Shown: positions 13,126 to 25,461, numbered from the stretch's first letter. The stretch is DNA of 64,000 nt from Zonotrichia leucophrys gambelii (GCF_028769735.1 NC_088179.1:806001-870000); one strand, 5' to 3'. Numbers and translations are program-made. The notes: generated from the sequence alone by a model not told the origin.

Positions 13126-13465
13126 TTTTGGCACCAAACACCTCTCTGATACAGAAACCTTTGCTGATGAGGGCTGGCTCAACAAGCCAGAGAAAATGAA
13201 ATGCCCTTTTTTTTCCCCCTACTGTCTCCATTAATGTTCCTTTATGCATTTCTAATGCACCTAATTTTTCAGTGTCCAACTTCAGCCCAGAAGGCTCTGT
13301 TGGCACGTCCCTCATCATCACATTATGTTTATTGCAATTTCACCTCCTTGAAAAAAACCCATATTCTATGCTCATTTTGGGAGATGAGGGCAGGGTGCCA
13401 ACGCTTGCTGAACAAAGTGTGCCTGAGGTGGCTCTGAGGCTTACAGCTGCCCTGCCTCCCAAGCA
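13126..13465. other. Single-copy sequence, no feature recognised
   Basis: About 340 bp between a family B and a family A LTR, with only short overlapping frames. Confidence 0.45.
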
Positions 13466-13471
13466 GACCAG

Positions 13472-13894
13472 TGTGGGATTTTCAGGGCCCCCCATGGCAG
13501 GAAGGAAATGAGGAATCTGACTCCATGTTCTTAGAAGGCTAATTTATTGTTTTATGATATTATATTATTTTAAAGAGTGCTATACTAAAACTATACTAAA
13601 GAATAGAGAAAGGATACTTAACGAAGGTTTAACAAGATACCAATGAAAAACTTGTGACTCTCTCCAGAGTCCTGACACAGCTGGACTGTGATTGGTCATT
13701 AAGTTAAAACAATTCACATGAAACCAATGAAACATGCACCTGTTGGATAAAGAGTCTCCAACCTCATTCCAAAGCAGCAAAACACAGGAGAAGCAATCTG
13801 ATAATTATTGTTTTCACTTTTCTCTGAGGGGTCTCAGTTTCCCAGGAGAAGAAGTTCTGGCTAAGAGATTTTTCCAGAAAATATGACAGTGACA
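13472..13894 (-). mobile_element. Solo LTR, family A, 6-bp target duplication
   Basis: The + strand begins TGTGGGATTTTC and ends GACAGTGACA, which is the reverse of the family's TGTCACTGTC start. The flanks are GACCAG (13466-13471) and GGCCAG (13895-13900), one mismatch. It is of the older subtype: no long pentanucleotide array, only a short TATATT-rich segment. Sense is minus. Confidence 0.85.
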
Positions 13895-14020
13895 GGCCAG
13901 AGTCCATGAGCAACCTGAAATGCAACTCATGTCCTCAGTGGGTATAAATAACATTTAAAAAGGGAAAGGAGACTGGGGCCTGGGACACACAGTAGTGCAG
14001 ACACCAACAGCTTGTTCTGC

Positions 14021-14062
14021 TGTCTCACTTTGTGTTCTTCATGTCTCACTTTGTGTTCTTCA
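14021..14062. repeat. Two-copy 21-bp tandem duplication
   Basis: A 21-bp unit beginning TGTCTCACTTTGTG occurs twice with no mismatch, and the next bases start a third unit (TGTC) that then diverges. A replication-slippage origin is likely. Confidence 0.9.
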
Positions 14063-14213
14063 TGTCGTAATGGCAGCATTGTGTAGGAGGCCAACAAATC
14101 ACACAAGGGCTTTGTTCAAAAAAGTTTCCTAGGGATCAAAGACACAAGAATTTGTAGGTAGCAAAGAAAAGGCTTCCTTTTTGTACATTGAATCCCCAGA
14201 ACTGAGTCAAGGA

Positions 14214-14248
14214 GGAAAGGAAAGGAAAGGGAAAGGGAAAGGGAAAGG
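14214..14248. repeat. (GGAAA)n / (GGGAAA)n microsatellite
   Basis: Purine-only run that begins with five-base GGAAA units and changes to six-base GGGAAA units. Confidence 0.9.
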
Positions 14249-16066
14249 CTGTCACTTCAAGCATACTCTTTAACCCAGCTCCTGCAGACCTCTGAACAAA
14301 CCTCATGTTGCCTCACTGTGTTTGAAGTAAACATCAGGTGCCAGTGCTTTTAATGAGATATACTGAGCTTTACAAACAGACAAAAAGGCTAGAGAGGTGT
14401 CCAGCAAAAATGCATTGCACAGAGCAGACTGACACACACGGGCATTTTGAGGTTGCTCAGACAATAAGGCTAAGAATGGAGCTAATGCTCTAAGTATGGA
14501 ACATCAGTTTGCAATGAAGCAAAGGAAACATCATTTGTGGCATTTAGGTTTTAAAGCACATTTTATGAAAATATATAAAGGCAGTTGTCTGTGATTTAGG
14601 ACAACATGCTGATATTTACACTGGGCAAAAGAACTGGGGGACACCTCTAGTGTGGGATTTAGTGGGATAGTTTTGAATTAAGGTACCAAAAAATGAGAGT
14701 GGCCAGGCCTGTTTGTTCAGGTCCCATTCTTGGTCTCAAACCCTGGTGTTTGCTGATAAAGGGTAGTTAAACTCATAGGCTCTGTAGTGGTGATAAAAGC
14801 TGAAATATTACAGTATGCCAGGAGGGATTCTGCTCTCACACTGCTGCACTGTGGCAAGCTGCCAGACTCCTTGTGAAAGTGGAGCTGGCAATTTGTGCTC
14901 TCTTTTGCAGAGCAAAGCCCAGATCTGAGCTGGCAAATGCCTGATTCACAGACTTTGAGTGTGTTGAGCAAAAAGGAGCTGTAAGAAATTGCTTGCTATA
15001 ATCTAAACTCAGCTGAAAGGCTGCTCTGATTCCTATTTGACTGTTTTCCATAGCCAGCATTTTAAAATGTCTTCTGTTGTTAATTCACAGTCCCTAAATA
15101 TTTCTTTAATAATTTTCTTCGTTGCCGTTGAAAAAAAAATCTTTGATCTCATGATTTAAAAATACAACTGGCAAAATAAAAATTGAAAGGCTTATGATAT
15201 TTTTATGAATATAAGTTTGTTTAATAAGCATGAAGGCTGCTCTTCTGTCATGAGAAGGAAATATGGTGCCAGGGCAGCTGCTGCATCTCTTTTTTCTCTA
15301 TTGATGTCTTTTCTGAAGCTGAAATTGCTGAAAGCTGGAGCTCCCGCTTGTCCCAACTCCCTCCCCTCTGCTGGCATCTTTCAGCAGCTACCAAAGGTCA
15401 TCCCGCCAACTTTAAGGTGATTTCTCTCATGCCTTCTCATTTTTCATTGCATCAAACTGAAACTCTCAAACTTATCACCTGCATTCCCCATTATGTTCCC
15501 TTTCTGCTGCCTTGCTCTGTTGCATTCCCTCCATTCTGCTCCTGGTGGCAGATTCAGTGCCCACTTTGGCTGATTTCATTTTTGGTAATACCAGATGCTA
15601 CCCAGAAACACCCCATTTCCTTAGGCTCTATGTGATATAAAGAAACTTTGGTAGCAAATGGGAATTCCCTCTTTAAAATTAGATGGAGGGGTGGAAATGG
15701 CACTTTTTTGGGGGGCAGGCCTTTAAGGCATCAAGAGATCCAGTTGTGTTTTTGACAAGGAAATCAGCTTGCTGTCCTAAGCAGCTCTTGTTGCCAATAT
15801 CCCCAGTGTTCCAGCTGGGTTTCTCTGTGGGAGCAGGAGCAGAGCAGGGTTGGAGGGGGCAGCCCTGCAAAACCAAGGTGCTCTAGGACTGCCTCTGGCT
15901 CTGAGCTGTGCTCTGCCAGGTGAAAACACTGACCCTGCTTTTGAGGCAGCCTGAAGAATTTTGGCACCCAGTCCCTTCTAAATCCCCAAAGTGCTGATAG
16001 GAAAGTCCTCTGGCAATAAGGATTAACTACTGTGGTTGTTAATATTATTATTATCTCCACTTTAAT

Positions 16067-16709
16067 TGAGGGGTTGGAACCACAGTCAGGTTAAAAACTA
16101 TTTATTGCTCAGGTAAACATCAGTCTCAGAGGCTGTGAGGTTTAAGAGAGCAAGCCAACTCAGCCATAGTTCAAAATGGCCACATGTTCTTTGTTACAAG
16201 CCAATATAGAATCTTCTCATGCAATGGACAGTTGCCACAAAGTTCATTTTGCTTTTCTAACCTATCACATTTACTCACTTCTGCTGCACTGTGGATACTT
16301 TTATCCAATGGGCTCCTATCACAAATACTATTTGTGATACTAATATGTTCTATTACTAATATCTACTAATATATATATTATGTATTAATAGCTATACTAT
16401 ATATATACTATAATATTAGTATATAATAATATATACTGATAGAACTAATATGTTCCATTATAACATTTAAATTCTTAGCTTACTCTATGCACACTATAGT
16501 ATAAACCCTTCACCGTTTTAGTTATACCATTTTTTACTTACTTAAGGCAAATCCTTACTTACAACTATAGAAATATAAGTTCGTGATTTTTCTGCTTAAT
16601 ATCTGTATGATGTATTTTTACATCAACCCAAGCTTCTTCCAAGGCTGCAGATCAAACCCTTCAGTGTCTGTGGAAGTTTCTATCTTTCCATTTCCCACAA
16701 ATACCCACA
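16067..16709 (-). mobile_element. Probable ERV LTR, minus orientation (unnamed)
   Basis: On the minus strand the sequence reads TGTGGGTATTTGTGGGAAAT at the right end, then ATTGGATAAAAG near 16300 (CCAAT-like plus TATA-like), and an AATAAA signal near 16101 close to its end. This order of promoter and polyadenylation signal is typical of an avian retroviral LTR. The middle (16340-16450) has been expanded by AT-rich repeats. No second copy is in the window and no target duplication was found, so both ends are approximate. Confidence 0.5.
16340..16450. repeat. AT-rich degenerate repeat (ACTAATAT-like)
   Basis: Irregular TATA and ACTAATATA units, nearly free of G and C, within the LTR-like stretch at 16067-16709. 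Confidence 0.75.
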
Positions 16710-16964
16710 GGGAATGGAGCAGGTGTGTGCTGTGCTGGCAGCATTAATCTCTCCCTGAGGTGGGTTTGGGGGCAGTGTCACTGTGGGGGATCACAGCTGA
16801 GCCCAGGGTTCCTGCAGGCTGGGAGGGAGCACAGAGCCTGCAGCCCTGGCCCTGCCTTGCCATCCTGCTTAGTGCCTCTCAGAGCCCTCTCCCTGCTCTG
16901 GACCAGGGCTCTGCTGCAGCTGCTCTGATGGGTGCCTCAGGGAGTCATTTCTGGAGATGAGATG

Positions 16965-17404
16965 TGTGCTGTTTGTGAGGTCCCCAGGACGAGGTGAGAG
17001 ATGAGAATCTGACTCCAAGTTCTCAGCAGGCTGATATTATATTATATTATATTATATTATATTATATTATATTATATTATATTATATTATATTATATTAT
17101 ATTATATTATATTATATTATATTATATTATATTATATTATATTATATTATATTATGCTAAAACTATACTAAAGAAAGAGAAAAAGTTCATCAGGAGGCTT
17201 AACAAGACTGCTAATGAAAGCTCGTGACTGACTCCTCAGAGTCTGACACAGCTGGCTGTGATTGATCATTAATTAAAAACAATTCACATGTTTGAATAAA
17301 CAATCTCCAGACCACGTTCCAGAGCAGCAAAACAGGGAGAAGCTGAAGCTTCCCAGGAGAAGAAATCCTGGTGAAGGGATTTTTCAGAAAATACCAGGGT
17401 GACA
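16965..17404 (-). mobile_element. Solo LTR, family A, longest pentanucleotide array
   Basis: The + strand starts TGTGCTGTTTGTGAGG and ends CCAGGGTGACA, the reverse of the family start. AGATG precedes (16960-16964) and follows (17405-17409) the element, a 5-bp direct repeat that probably reflects an original 6-bp duplication. Between the CTCAGCAGGCTG block and the GCTAAAACTATACTAAAG block sits a 122-bp (ATTAT)n array. Sense is minus. Confidence 0.88.
17034..17155. repeat. (ATTAT)n array inside LTR A
   Basis: About 24 uninterrupted five-base units, the longest of the four arrays in the window. The + frame over it codes only a Tyr/Ile repeat. Confidence 0.97.
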
Positions 17405-17409
17405 AGATG

Positions 17410-18771
17410 GGTGATGAAACAAGATGCCTTCCTTGTTGCAAGGCAGCTTCTGGTGAAGGTCACCAGAGAGAGGAAGAGATCCTGAGGCAAGAGGAAGGTT
17501 CTGAACTGACTATTGGTGGGCTTGAGGCCCACAATGGACATGGGGAAGTTCAATCAGAGAGCTGCAAGTGACTGACACCACCAAACCTTCCTCCCCTCCA
17601 GCACAGTAGTGGTGGGGACAATGTCCTGGAGAACTGGGCCATGCCCCTGCTGTGGATCCACCTGCACAGGCTCCTGCCACTGAGAAACAGCCAGAGCCCA
17701 GAGAAACCCAAACCCACTGAGAAACTGCCACAGCCCAGGCAGCCTGAAAGCTCCTTCACCTTGGTGCGGTACTGGCCTGTTTATCAGCTCTGAAATTTGC
17801 AGAAAAGAAGTGATGGCTACAAAAGACTCCTATTCCCTCTCCTGATACCATTTCCAAACAGGTTTGTTCCCCTCTGGGACTGTTTGTTGCCAGCTGTGAA
17901 GGGAGGCTGTGACCTCATGGCCAGAGGTAGAGAACTCATGCTTCAGCCATCCTCCTGATGAATTTTTAAAACATATCAAGAAATGTGGTTATAATCCAGG
18001 GAGGAAACTCTTCCAACAAAGCAAGCCCTGAGCAGGAAAACACTCGCACATCTTGCAGGTCAGCCAGCACATGTAGAATAAAACATCAGCTCCTGCTCAT
18101 GAGATTTGGGGTGAGAAACCACAGGGGCTAGAAGCTTTAGGAATGGGTTGTGAAGATATAAATTAAAAGACAGATTCCAGAGAAAATAAAAGCTTCATTC
18201 CAGAGTTAATTTAACCTTGTTTAGAGTTGGGTATCCCAAAGGACACTTATGCTTCTCTTTCTCAGTGGCTGTCATTTTGAAAGGGGGAAAGAGAGAGACA
18301 GCAAAGGAGGAGCCTCACCTCAAAGGATAAGGCTGAATATTTTTACAAAATTTAACATTTCAGCCTGTTTTCTGGGCATCAGTGAGTGAATCCCAATTAG
18401 CTGTGCCTCAGGGTAAGGGGCTCAGGGGCTGAGTCACAGCAGAGCAGAGGCAGGGACACATCAGGAGCAGAATCAGAGCTGTGAGCCCTGAGTACAGCAG
18501 CAGAGGAGCACCATTGAGCAGCTGCCAAGGACCATTCACCCCCTCTGATGCTCTCCCATTTTTTGCTGCATTATTTACAGTTCCTGACAACAACCTCTCT
18601 TGGCTCAAGGGAATTTTTTTTCAAAGAAAAATTTCTTTATTTAAATTTCATGCATTGTGAATCTCCTCAGAATCTGTCAGGGGTTAGTTCTACATTTGAC
18701 TGACTTGCTTTAAACAAAAATAGTTCTGGGGAATTGACCATTACTGATGCAGGGTGACCCCAATGTAGGGA
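17410..18771. other. Single-copy sequence, no feature recognised
   Basis: About 1.4 kb with short overlapping frames only. The stretch 17510-17760 is fairly GC-rich, but its frames on both strands have no recognised motif. Confidence 0.5.
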
Positions 18772-19150
18772 ATAATATGCTCTGATTCCATGATTCAGAA
18801 GGCTGAACAAATATTTTATTAAGCTATTCTATATTACATTAATACTATACTAAATTACATACTAAAGAGACACTATACTAAAAAATACTAAATAATACTA
18901 AAGAAAATATATTAAAATATATAAAGAAAATGTATATACACTAAAACAAACCCCATGACTGTCTGAGAAAGCCAGGGCACAGCTTTGACCCAACTGGCCA
19001 AGGGAACAAAACAATCTTCACCAGTGTCCAATAATCAAATCACTTTGGGTACACAATCTCCATAACACATTCCACGTGTGCAAAACAACAGGAGCAGTGA
19101 AAGAGATAAGAAATGTTTTTCTTCTTCTCTGAGCCTGCTGCTCTCAAAAA
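18772..19150 (-). mobile_element. Diverged LTR, family A-like
   Basis: It keeps the family order in reverse: TCTGATTCCATGATTCAGAA, an AT-rich block with repeated ATACTAAA units, a CAGGGCACAGC...CCAACTGGCCAA block, ACAATCTCCATAACACATTCC, and AACAGGAGCAGTGAAAGAGA. The match fades after about 19130, so the right end is uncertain. It is more diverged than the other copies and may be a separate subfamily. No target duplication was identified. Confidence 0.65.
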
Positions 19151-20476
19151 CCCCTTCTTTGATAAGCCTCTATCTTGTGAGAAAATGGTACCTCATGCTA
19201 GGAAAGGAATGGAGATTTCATGGGAGCCTTCAGGGGAAAGCAGCCCTCACTTTCAGGGCTCAAAATGCCAGTTCCAAAACCAGTAATGGCTGTAAGTAGA
19301 AAGGTTAATCAGTTCTTGGGAAAACTGGGGGTGTCTTAGCACACACCATGTCCAATTTGCCAAAAGGAACAATCTTCCCACCCAGGGGTCTAGCCTGGTG
19401 GAGGATCTGGAGGGAGAGGCATTTATCAAATCAGAGACTGGAACAGGTCAGGAATGCTTCAAAAATGAAATAGCAATTGTGTCAGTAGATCTGCTGTAGA
19501 TGCTCATGAATGTGCTCCCCTGTCCCTGGAGCTGTCTAGGAGTGTTTTGTGTGTGTGGAGCCCATTTGTGCTCATTTACTCCACAAACTGCACTTTTACT
19601 CTTCCCCAGAATCCTGAACAGGTTTCTGCTATCCCAGACAGGAGAACGTGGATTTCCTTATGTTTTGCTATAAACCAGCTGGGCAATAAGTGATCACATA
19701 TCACAGTGATCACACTGACAGTGTTGGATCACTTGAGGACAGAATAAAGAGGCAAAAATCAGTGATGTTCACAGTCAATTTCTCTGTTGTGTCAACAGCA
19801 GTTTGGTTTTGTTTGCTTCTGCATTTCACAGATTGTGAAATTACTCTCACTTTTTTTATAGGCCAAATAAAGAGCTCAGTACTATTTGAGTGCCTTGAAA
19901 TATCTGTGCAACAAAAGATTTTCAAGAGTTTACCATGGATATATCTCTCAAGCAGTTTATAAATCTCATAATTGCATTTTTCTTTCCTTTGTTTTTACAT
20001 ATGAACAGGAAACAGAAATTTGTTTCTTGTATCTCTGCTTCCTGTAAATGCCAGAAAGTGTCATGGTGCCAAAAAAAAAAATAAAAAAGAAAAAGAAAAA
20101 AATGCTGTAATATTAATTTACTGGCATTTAAAAATACTTTTATTTTTAAAAAAGAAGCAAAATTATTTTAATCTTATACAATTGTTGTTTTTTTCCCAGA
20201 TCACCCAATCCTTTCTGCTACAGCAGAGTTAATTTCCACCATGGATTCCAGGCCGCTGCTCTGTTGATACTCATCTTGGCAGATCAGCCCACTGACACCA
20301 GGTAAGATTGTGTAATTACACTCAAATAGATTGGTATTTTCCCAATAAATTCTCTAATATTTTTAAATCTTGCTCTGTGCATAAAATCCATGTCTGAAAG
20401 AAATGGTAAATCAAGTTTTTCAGCCCAGAAAGGAGATGTTTTATTTTCAACAACACACACGTCAGTGCATGCCAGG
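19151..20476. other. Single-copy sequence with an A-rich stretch
   Basis: No coding feature recognised. An A-rich run of imperfect AAAAAG units lies at 20069-20103. The largest frame is 90 codons (19690-19962), unrecognised. Confidence 0.5.
20069..20103. repeat. A-rich low-complexity run
   Basis: About 35 bp of A interrupted by single T and G bases. Confidence 0.8.
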
Positions 20477-20480
20477 GTAG

Positions 20481-21289
20481 TGATGCCTTGTTGGGACTAC
20501 CTAAAAACAGAGGCAAAACAAAGTTAAGGGAATAAAAAGCATAAAAAGTAGTTCTATTTATTGAAGGGCCTTCAGGTACATTTAGGGCAGAAAAAGCCCC
20601 CCAGGGGCTACGCCCATAAATGGACCATGGCTCACAGGTTTGCACATTTTTATAAGTTTGGTCCATTTGCATATTGGGGGTTCATCTTTCTTGGGAATTT
20701 AGCTGACCAGAGACTGGAAAAGTACAAGGCCCTGGCTAATTCCAAGTCCTGCACCTGCAAGATAGCGTGTCCTTGGGCCTAGCTGGGTATGATAACGAGT
20801 GGACAGAGAGACGTGGGAAATAGAGAATGTAGGCCCAAAGGAATGAGGAAGAGTTGATGATATAGTTTAACCAACAGATCGCTTGGCTTAAAGAATATTC
20901 ATAAGCTTATTACTTGCTGTATAAGTGTCTGATGCTCTCTTCAATAAACGGAACTTGCTGATGACTCATATTGAGCCCCAAGATTTCCCTGCACCCGACA
21001 AATAGCTCATCCCTGACAAAGGCCTCATTCTGCAACACATCTTCAATTCCAGCTTCAGGTAATGAAGCCATGTACCCCAAGTCTGCTCCCCCCAACTCAC
21101 TTTTGTTTCCATCTCAGGGCCTGAGGCAGTGAGGTGTCCTTGAGTGCCAGGCCTGGAGAGGAATCGTTGTGTCTGCCCAAAATGGGAAAGCAGCAGCTCA
21201 CACTGTGTGTGGGGTTTAGAGATATACACTAAAGATCTGCAGGATTACAAGATTATGAAAAATAGAAAAGCTAAAATGCTAAGGCATCA
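20481..21289 (-). mobile_element. Solo LTR, family B, copy 2, interrupted by another LTR
   Basis: The + strand starts TGATGCCTTG and ends AAGGCATCA, and 4-bp direct repeats GTAG flank it (20477-20480 and 21290-21293). In sense (minus) orientation it carries TATAAAA near 20650 and AATAAA near 20560. The central part is split by a 349-bp insertion at 20689-21037; without it the LTR matches copies 1 and 4 through the GCTTCAGGTAATGAAGCC region. The 4-bp duplication suggests an ERV1-like integrase. Confidence 0.88.
20689..21037 (+). mobile_element. Nested solo LTR inside family B LTR
   Basis: Flanked by perfect 6-bp repeats CATCTT (20683-20688 and 21038-21043); removing the insert and one repeat restores the continuous B sequence seen at 12860. 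The insert begins TCTTGG and ends CAACA. An AATAAA signal at 20943-20948 and the GAACTTGCTGATGACTC sequence after it fit a short retroviral R-U5, so sense is +. A 6-bp duplication fits an ERVK-type element. No other copy is in the window. Confidence 0.88.
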
Positions 21290-21527
21290 GTAGCCAGCCC
21301 CAGGCTGCCCTGCTTCTTGCTGTCTTTGCCTCTGCACTGGCTGCTGTGGCCTCAGGAGCAGCTGTGCAGGCTCCAGAGCCCTGTGGGTCCTGCCTGGCTC
21401 AGCCCTGCCCTGCCAGGCTCTGCTCTTGAACAAGACAGGACTTCAGGGGAGCTTCTGGAGGACTTCTGCTCCTCAGACCCTGGTTAAACAGGGAGGGGTG
21501 GGTTCCTTTTGGTCAAAAAGCAGCTCT

Positions 21528-22084
21528 TGGTTTCTCTGGGTCGGGACTGAAGGCACTCCAGACGGTAGTTTCATGTTGGGACTCAGGTGTTTACTATTTC
21601 TTATCAGTAAAACAGTCTCACTGCTGTGAGTTCAGCAGCTTTTCATTAGAAGGCACAAAATGGCCAACAATCTCTTTGTACAAGGTCTCCTAAGACTAAA
21701 CTATCCCATTGAGAGCTGACACCTAGATTATTTTCCCTTCTAACCCAATAACTGATCCCACAGAGCCCACAGTGCAGACTTTTCTGCCCAATTACAAAAT
21801 GCCACCCAAACCCATGGAGAAGGAGGAAGAAGAAGCTGAAGAAGAAACCCAGGACAGCGCCCTGTGCCCTCCATCTTGCTTCCATCCACAACACACTAAA
21901 AATCCCAAAACCTCAATTTCTCACCCAGTGATGCTCCTTCACTGCTCTCTATAATCTATTTCACACTTTTGTGGGTTCCAGTGTATCTTGAAGTGTGGGA
22001 AACTTTCTCCATGGGTGAGGGTCAGAGTCAGTGCACCCCAGAGCAGACATGGGAATATTCCCTGTGGTGCCCTGGGGTTGCACA
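21528..22084 (-). mobile_element. Solo LTR, family D, copy 2
   Basis: The + strand starts TGGTTTCTCTGGGTC and ends GGGGTTGCACA. It is about 95% identical by eye to copy 3 (25563) over most of its length, including the AACCCATGGAGAAGGAGG segment whose frame looks like an acidic protein but is repeat-derived. A segment of about 20 bp present in copy 3 near the right end is missing here. No target duplication was found. Confidence 0.82.
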
Positions 22085-23919
22085 AGTGGCAAGGAATGGA
22101 TCATTCTGACTGTCAGGGTTTGCTCACTGTCTGTAGTTGTGTGGAACATCTAGGGCCACAAAGCTTTGCTTTCACCCTTCGCCTTCCTGAACAGCAAGAA
22201 ATATCCCCACAAAGGTAAGTGACATTCAGAGTCAGGCTCCTCCTGGATGGCTTTTCAAAGTTGGTGGGCTAATCTTGTAATCCAAACAAAATCAAAGTAA
22301 AATTCCCCTTTCTGCAATTCCTTATCTGAAACACTCAGCCAAAACACTCTTCTATCAACTTCAGCAAGAGGCTAAATGGGCTTCAAAGGTGTTTCAGCTT
22401 TTTAGATCAAGGTGGGTTTGGTGCTGTGAATGAGATAAACTTGCAGCTACAGGAAAGTCAAAGGAAAAGCAGGATATAGTCCTTTTAGTTCCACATGCAA
22501 AGGCACCTTTTGATGTGGCTGCTGAATTGTGTTCATCAGAAGTAAAGGCTAATCTTCCCCTTGACATTTACTGAGTTGGTTGATTACTTCTCTTCTGAAC
22601 CATCTATGTGGAGCATTGCAGGATTTTCTAAATTATTTCCTGGAAATGCTTCATATCAAGAGGTTTTTCCAATTCCTCATTTAAGCTCTGCCATTCATAA
22701 TTGAGATCTTACAAGGCAAAGCAAAAAAAAAAATTAAAAAAAAATCAAATTTGGTAGAACTCACTGGGAGAAAAAAATAAATATTGATGTGACAAAACAT
22801 TTTACCTGCAGCATCCAGAATTCTTTTTTGACTGTCATAAAACTACTTCCTGAGATGTGTGAAGTGAAGGCTAATGTGGTAGGAAAATGAGCTGCAGGGC
22901 AATGTGGGGACTCACTGAAGAAAACCCTTTTAATTCCCTCTATGGCCATTTATCTGAATTTTCTTTTTAACTTTTTTCCTCTGTCCCTGTGAGAGGAATG
23001 CCTGTGGAAAGGAAATAGTTATTAGGGTTTATATAGTTAAATATCCATGCATATATTTGTTTTATACTGAAATAACAATGGGAGATAACAGACCCAGGAG
23101 AGGTCAGGGTCCCACTATATAGATTGAACAGGACGTAGTCATTGTCCCACAGGGCTGACAGCTCTGTGAAGAGAGAGAAAAATTTCTGTCTCTGTTTTTA
23201 GAAAAATTGATGAAAAGCAAACATAAGGATTCTGATTTCTTTATTCTATAGATCTGTAAAGGCCCTAAAAATGCATCAAAATTTCAAATGAATTCTTCTT
23301 TTAAAAGTCTGAGAGTAGGCATTGTACAGCAGGTATTAGATTCAAAGATTTTCTTTAAATCTGGATCCAAATCTAATGTCAGCCAGGCTCTCTGTAGGGC
23401 AGGAAACCAGGAAACTCCCATCCCAGAGCTTGTACCTCTCAAGTCTATCCAGTGGTGACCCAGAAATGGGCAGGAGCACTTTGTGGATCAGTCTGTCCAG
23501 TCCTCTCCCACTGCCATCCATCCCCTCCAACCCCATCCAGAAACCTTTCTGGCCTCACCTTAAAACTGAATTCATCCTAGTGGCAAAGCTGTCACCAGCT
23601 TCTCGCCCCTCTGTGATGTCAAAGGAGGTGGTTCAAGGAAAACTCTGTGGGTTACTCACTCTAATTTGTTCTCTGTCAGTCTTGTCCTTTAGCCCAGGTT
23701 CTTCTCCTTCCCTTGTGCCTTCTCTTTCCCAGTGCCTCTTTGCATTTGCTGCCAACAGGCTGAGCTGTGCCTTTGCAAGGCTACAGGAGGTTTATTTACA
23801 CACTCTCCTGTGGCAGTAAGGTAGAAAAAATATAAAAGAAGGGCCTCATAAAATCAAGCCTGCTCTGTTAGATCAGTGACCTGTCATTTCTTCTAAGCAA
23901 AGCTAGCACTTTGCAAGTT
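22085..23919. other. Single-copy sequence, no feature recognised
   Basis: About 1.8 kb between two LTRs. The 147-codon + frame at 23376-23819 has no recognisable domain and no upstream or downstream exon signal that I could support. A-rich runs occur near 22720. Confidence 0.5.
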
Positions 23920-24245
23920 CCCGTGTGAGAACAATCCTGGTGTGAGCAGTTCCTTAACATAATTTATTCCTAGGTGAAAAACAACCAGCACCTACAGAAA
24001 CATTAAACCTATTCCATGAGAACAAGTGAAGAAAACATGTTAACAATTTAAGAGTAGAGAGATTTGATGGACAAGAAAAATACCTTTTATTACCCACTAG
24101 AGTAATTGGCAAGAAAGCTACTGACCAATTGGAGCCACACATGAGGTCTGCAACACTGTATAAAACAGGAGAACATGGAGCAATAAGAAAAGCCTTTGAT
24201 TCATTGCTCAGTGTCTCTATAGCAACACTCTCCTAGCAGCTCACC
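23920..24245 (+). mobile_element. Possible retroviral LTR (unnamed)
   Basis: The order CCAAT (24125), TATAAAA (24159-24165) and a variant AATAAG signal (24182) within 60 bp resembles a compact avian LTR core promoter and polyadenylation unit on the + strand. A TGTGAGAAC start near 23924 is possible. There is no second copy in the window and no target duplication, so this could also be chance spacing in single-copy DNA. Confidence 0.35.
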
Positions 24246-25051
24246 TCTCCCCAGCCCCTGGGTGCTGAGAGCCCTTCCCCGCCTCTCTTGCAGGTGGAAT
24301 AGGTCACTGCTCAGGTGGGGTGATCAGAAATGGTGTTTCAGGTGGTTCCTCATGCAGGCACTCCCTTCAGCTCCCTTCTGAATCTGAAGTTATTTCACTC
24401 CAAACAGACACCAAGCCATCAGGCATTCTGCCCTGGTTATATTTTCAGTCACCTGTGGGCTCTGTTGCACTCAGTAGAAGAACTCCAATGTTAAAATGGA
24501 GTGGCTCTATCCCATAGCACTGGGCTAGGAAAATCATTCTCTTTCCTTCCCTGTGTCAGTGCTCCCATAACTGAGGAGAGCCTCACGTCTGCCCCCTGCA
24601 AGACACAAATCTGGAGCTGTCTGGGGAACATTCTGGCACGTGTCCTCCTTCTCCCTGAAGCAGAAGCAGGAACTGAACTCAGCTCTCCTTGTTCCAAGGG
24701 AAAGGCAAGTGCTGCATCCAAGTGAAGAGCTTTTTCTCAGTTTGATGGCATAAAGAATAACTGCAGTTGAGTGGCTGCACTGAACAGCTGCAGGTCAGCC
24801 TGGACTGGGTTTTGTTTAGGGTCATTAGGCCCGATGCACTGGGGACTGAAAGGGTGGGAAAAGAAGAGTGCCCAGCTCTGCTTCCCTGGCTCTCTGTCCC
24901 CTGAGAGCCACAGGGGACAGGTGACTTTCTGCTGGTTTGCTGCTCCATCCCATGGAGTGCAGATGAGAGGGTGTGCACAGCGCTGGAGCACAGGCTCAGC
25001 ATCCCTGCTGGGCGACAGGGACAGGGCAGTTGCTTCAGGGCCTGCAGTGCC
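24246..25051. other. Single-copy sequence, no feature recognised
   Basis: Frames reach 164 codons on the minus strand (24679-25173), but they overlap long frames on the + strand over the same GC-richer stretch and show no known motif, so I do not call a gene. Confidence 0.45.
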
Positions 25052-25461
25052 TGGGATGCCTTGGGATTTAACTTTTGTGTTTTCAGATCCTGTTGTGCTT
25101 TAGTGCAGAACTCTAAACTCCATAGCCTGGCAGCTACTGTTTTATTCAGACAAAACAATTTCTCTCTAGGCATGAAACTCAGGGATACCTTACTGCCTCA
25201 GGCCCCAGAAAGTATAAACACAAGTGAGTTGAGGGGGAAACGTGGAGTAAATAACTTCATTTGCTGAAGTTGTAATTGGAGAATTAACCCCTGATATGTG
25301 AATGGACCAGACTTATAATTGTCTGAAAAACTGGTGACCATAGTCCAGCTTGGGTGTAGCCTCTGGGAGGCTTTTGCAGTGCCCAGGGTGTATCTATTGA
25401 AGACCTTCAATAAATACCCACTTTATTCTCTAAATTTTGTCTGGGGCACTCCAAGGCACCA
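25052..25461 (+). mobile_element. Diverged LTR, family B/E type, + orientation
   Basis: This copy has the B/E order in the forward direction: a GATGCCTTGGGATTTAAC start, AAACAATTTCTCTCTAGGCA, a TACTGCCTCAGGCCCCAGA block, ACTTATAA, the GGGTGTAGCCTCTGGGAGGC block, then TTCAATAAATACCCACTTTA, ending CCAAGGCACCA. It is more diverged than the minus-strand B copies. The flanks do not give a clear 4-bp duplication. Confidence 0.75.

Larger units (their letters stand above)
13901..16066. other. Single-copy sequence with two small tandem repeats
   Basis: About 2.2 kb without recognised genes. It contains a 21-bp duplication (14021-14062) and a GGAAA-type run (14214-14248). Frames reach 98 codons near 15.9 kb and are unrecognised. 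Confidence 0.5.

Noticed and set aside
21772..21954. Acidic Glu-rich frame, also present at 25807
   Set aside because: It lies in the family D LTR in antisense; the purine-rich DNA alone explains it.
24679..25173. 164-codon minus-strand frame
   Set aside because: Overlaps + frames of 98-110 codons and runs into an LTR at 25052; no domain recognised.
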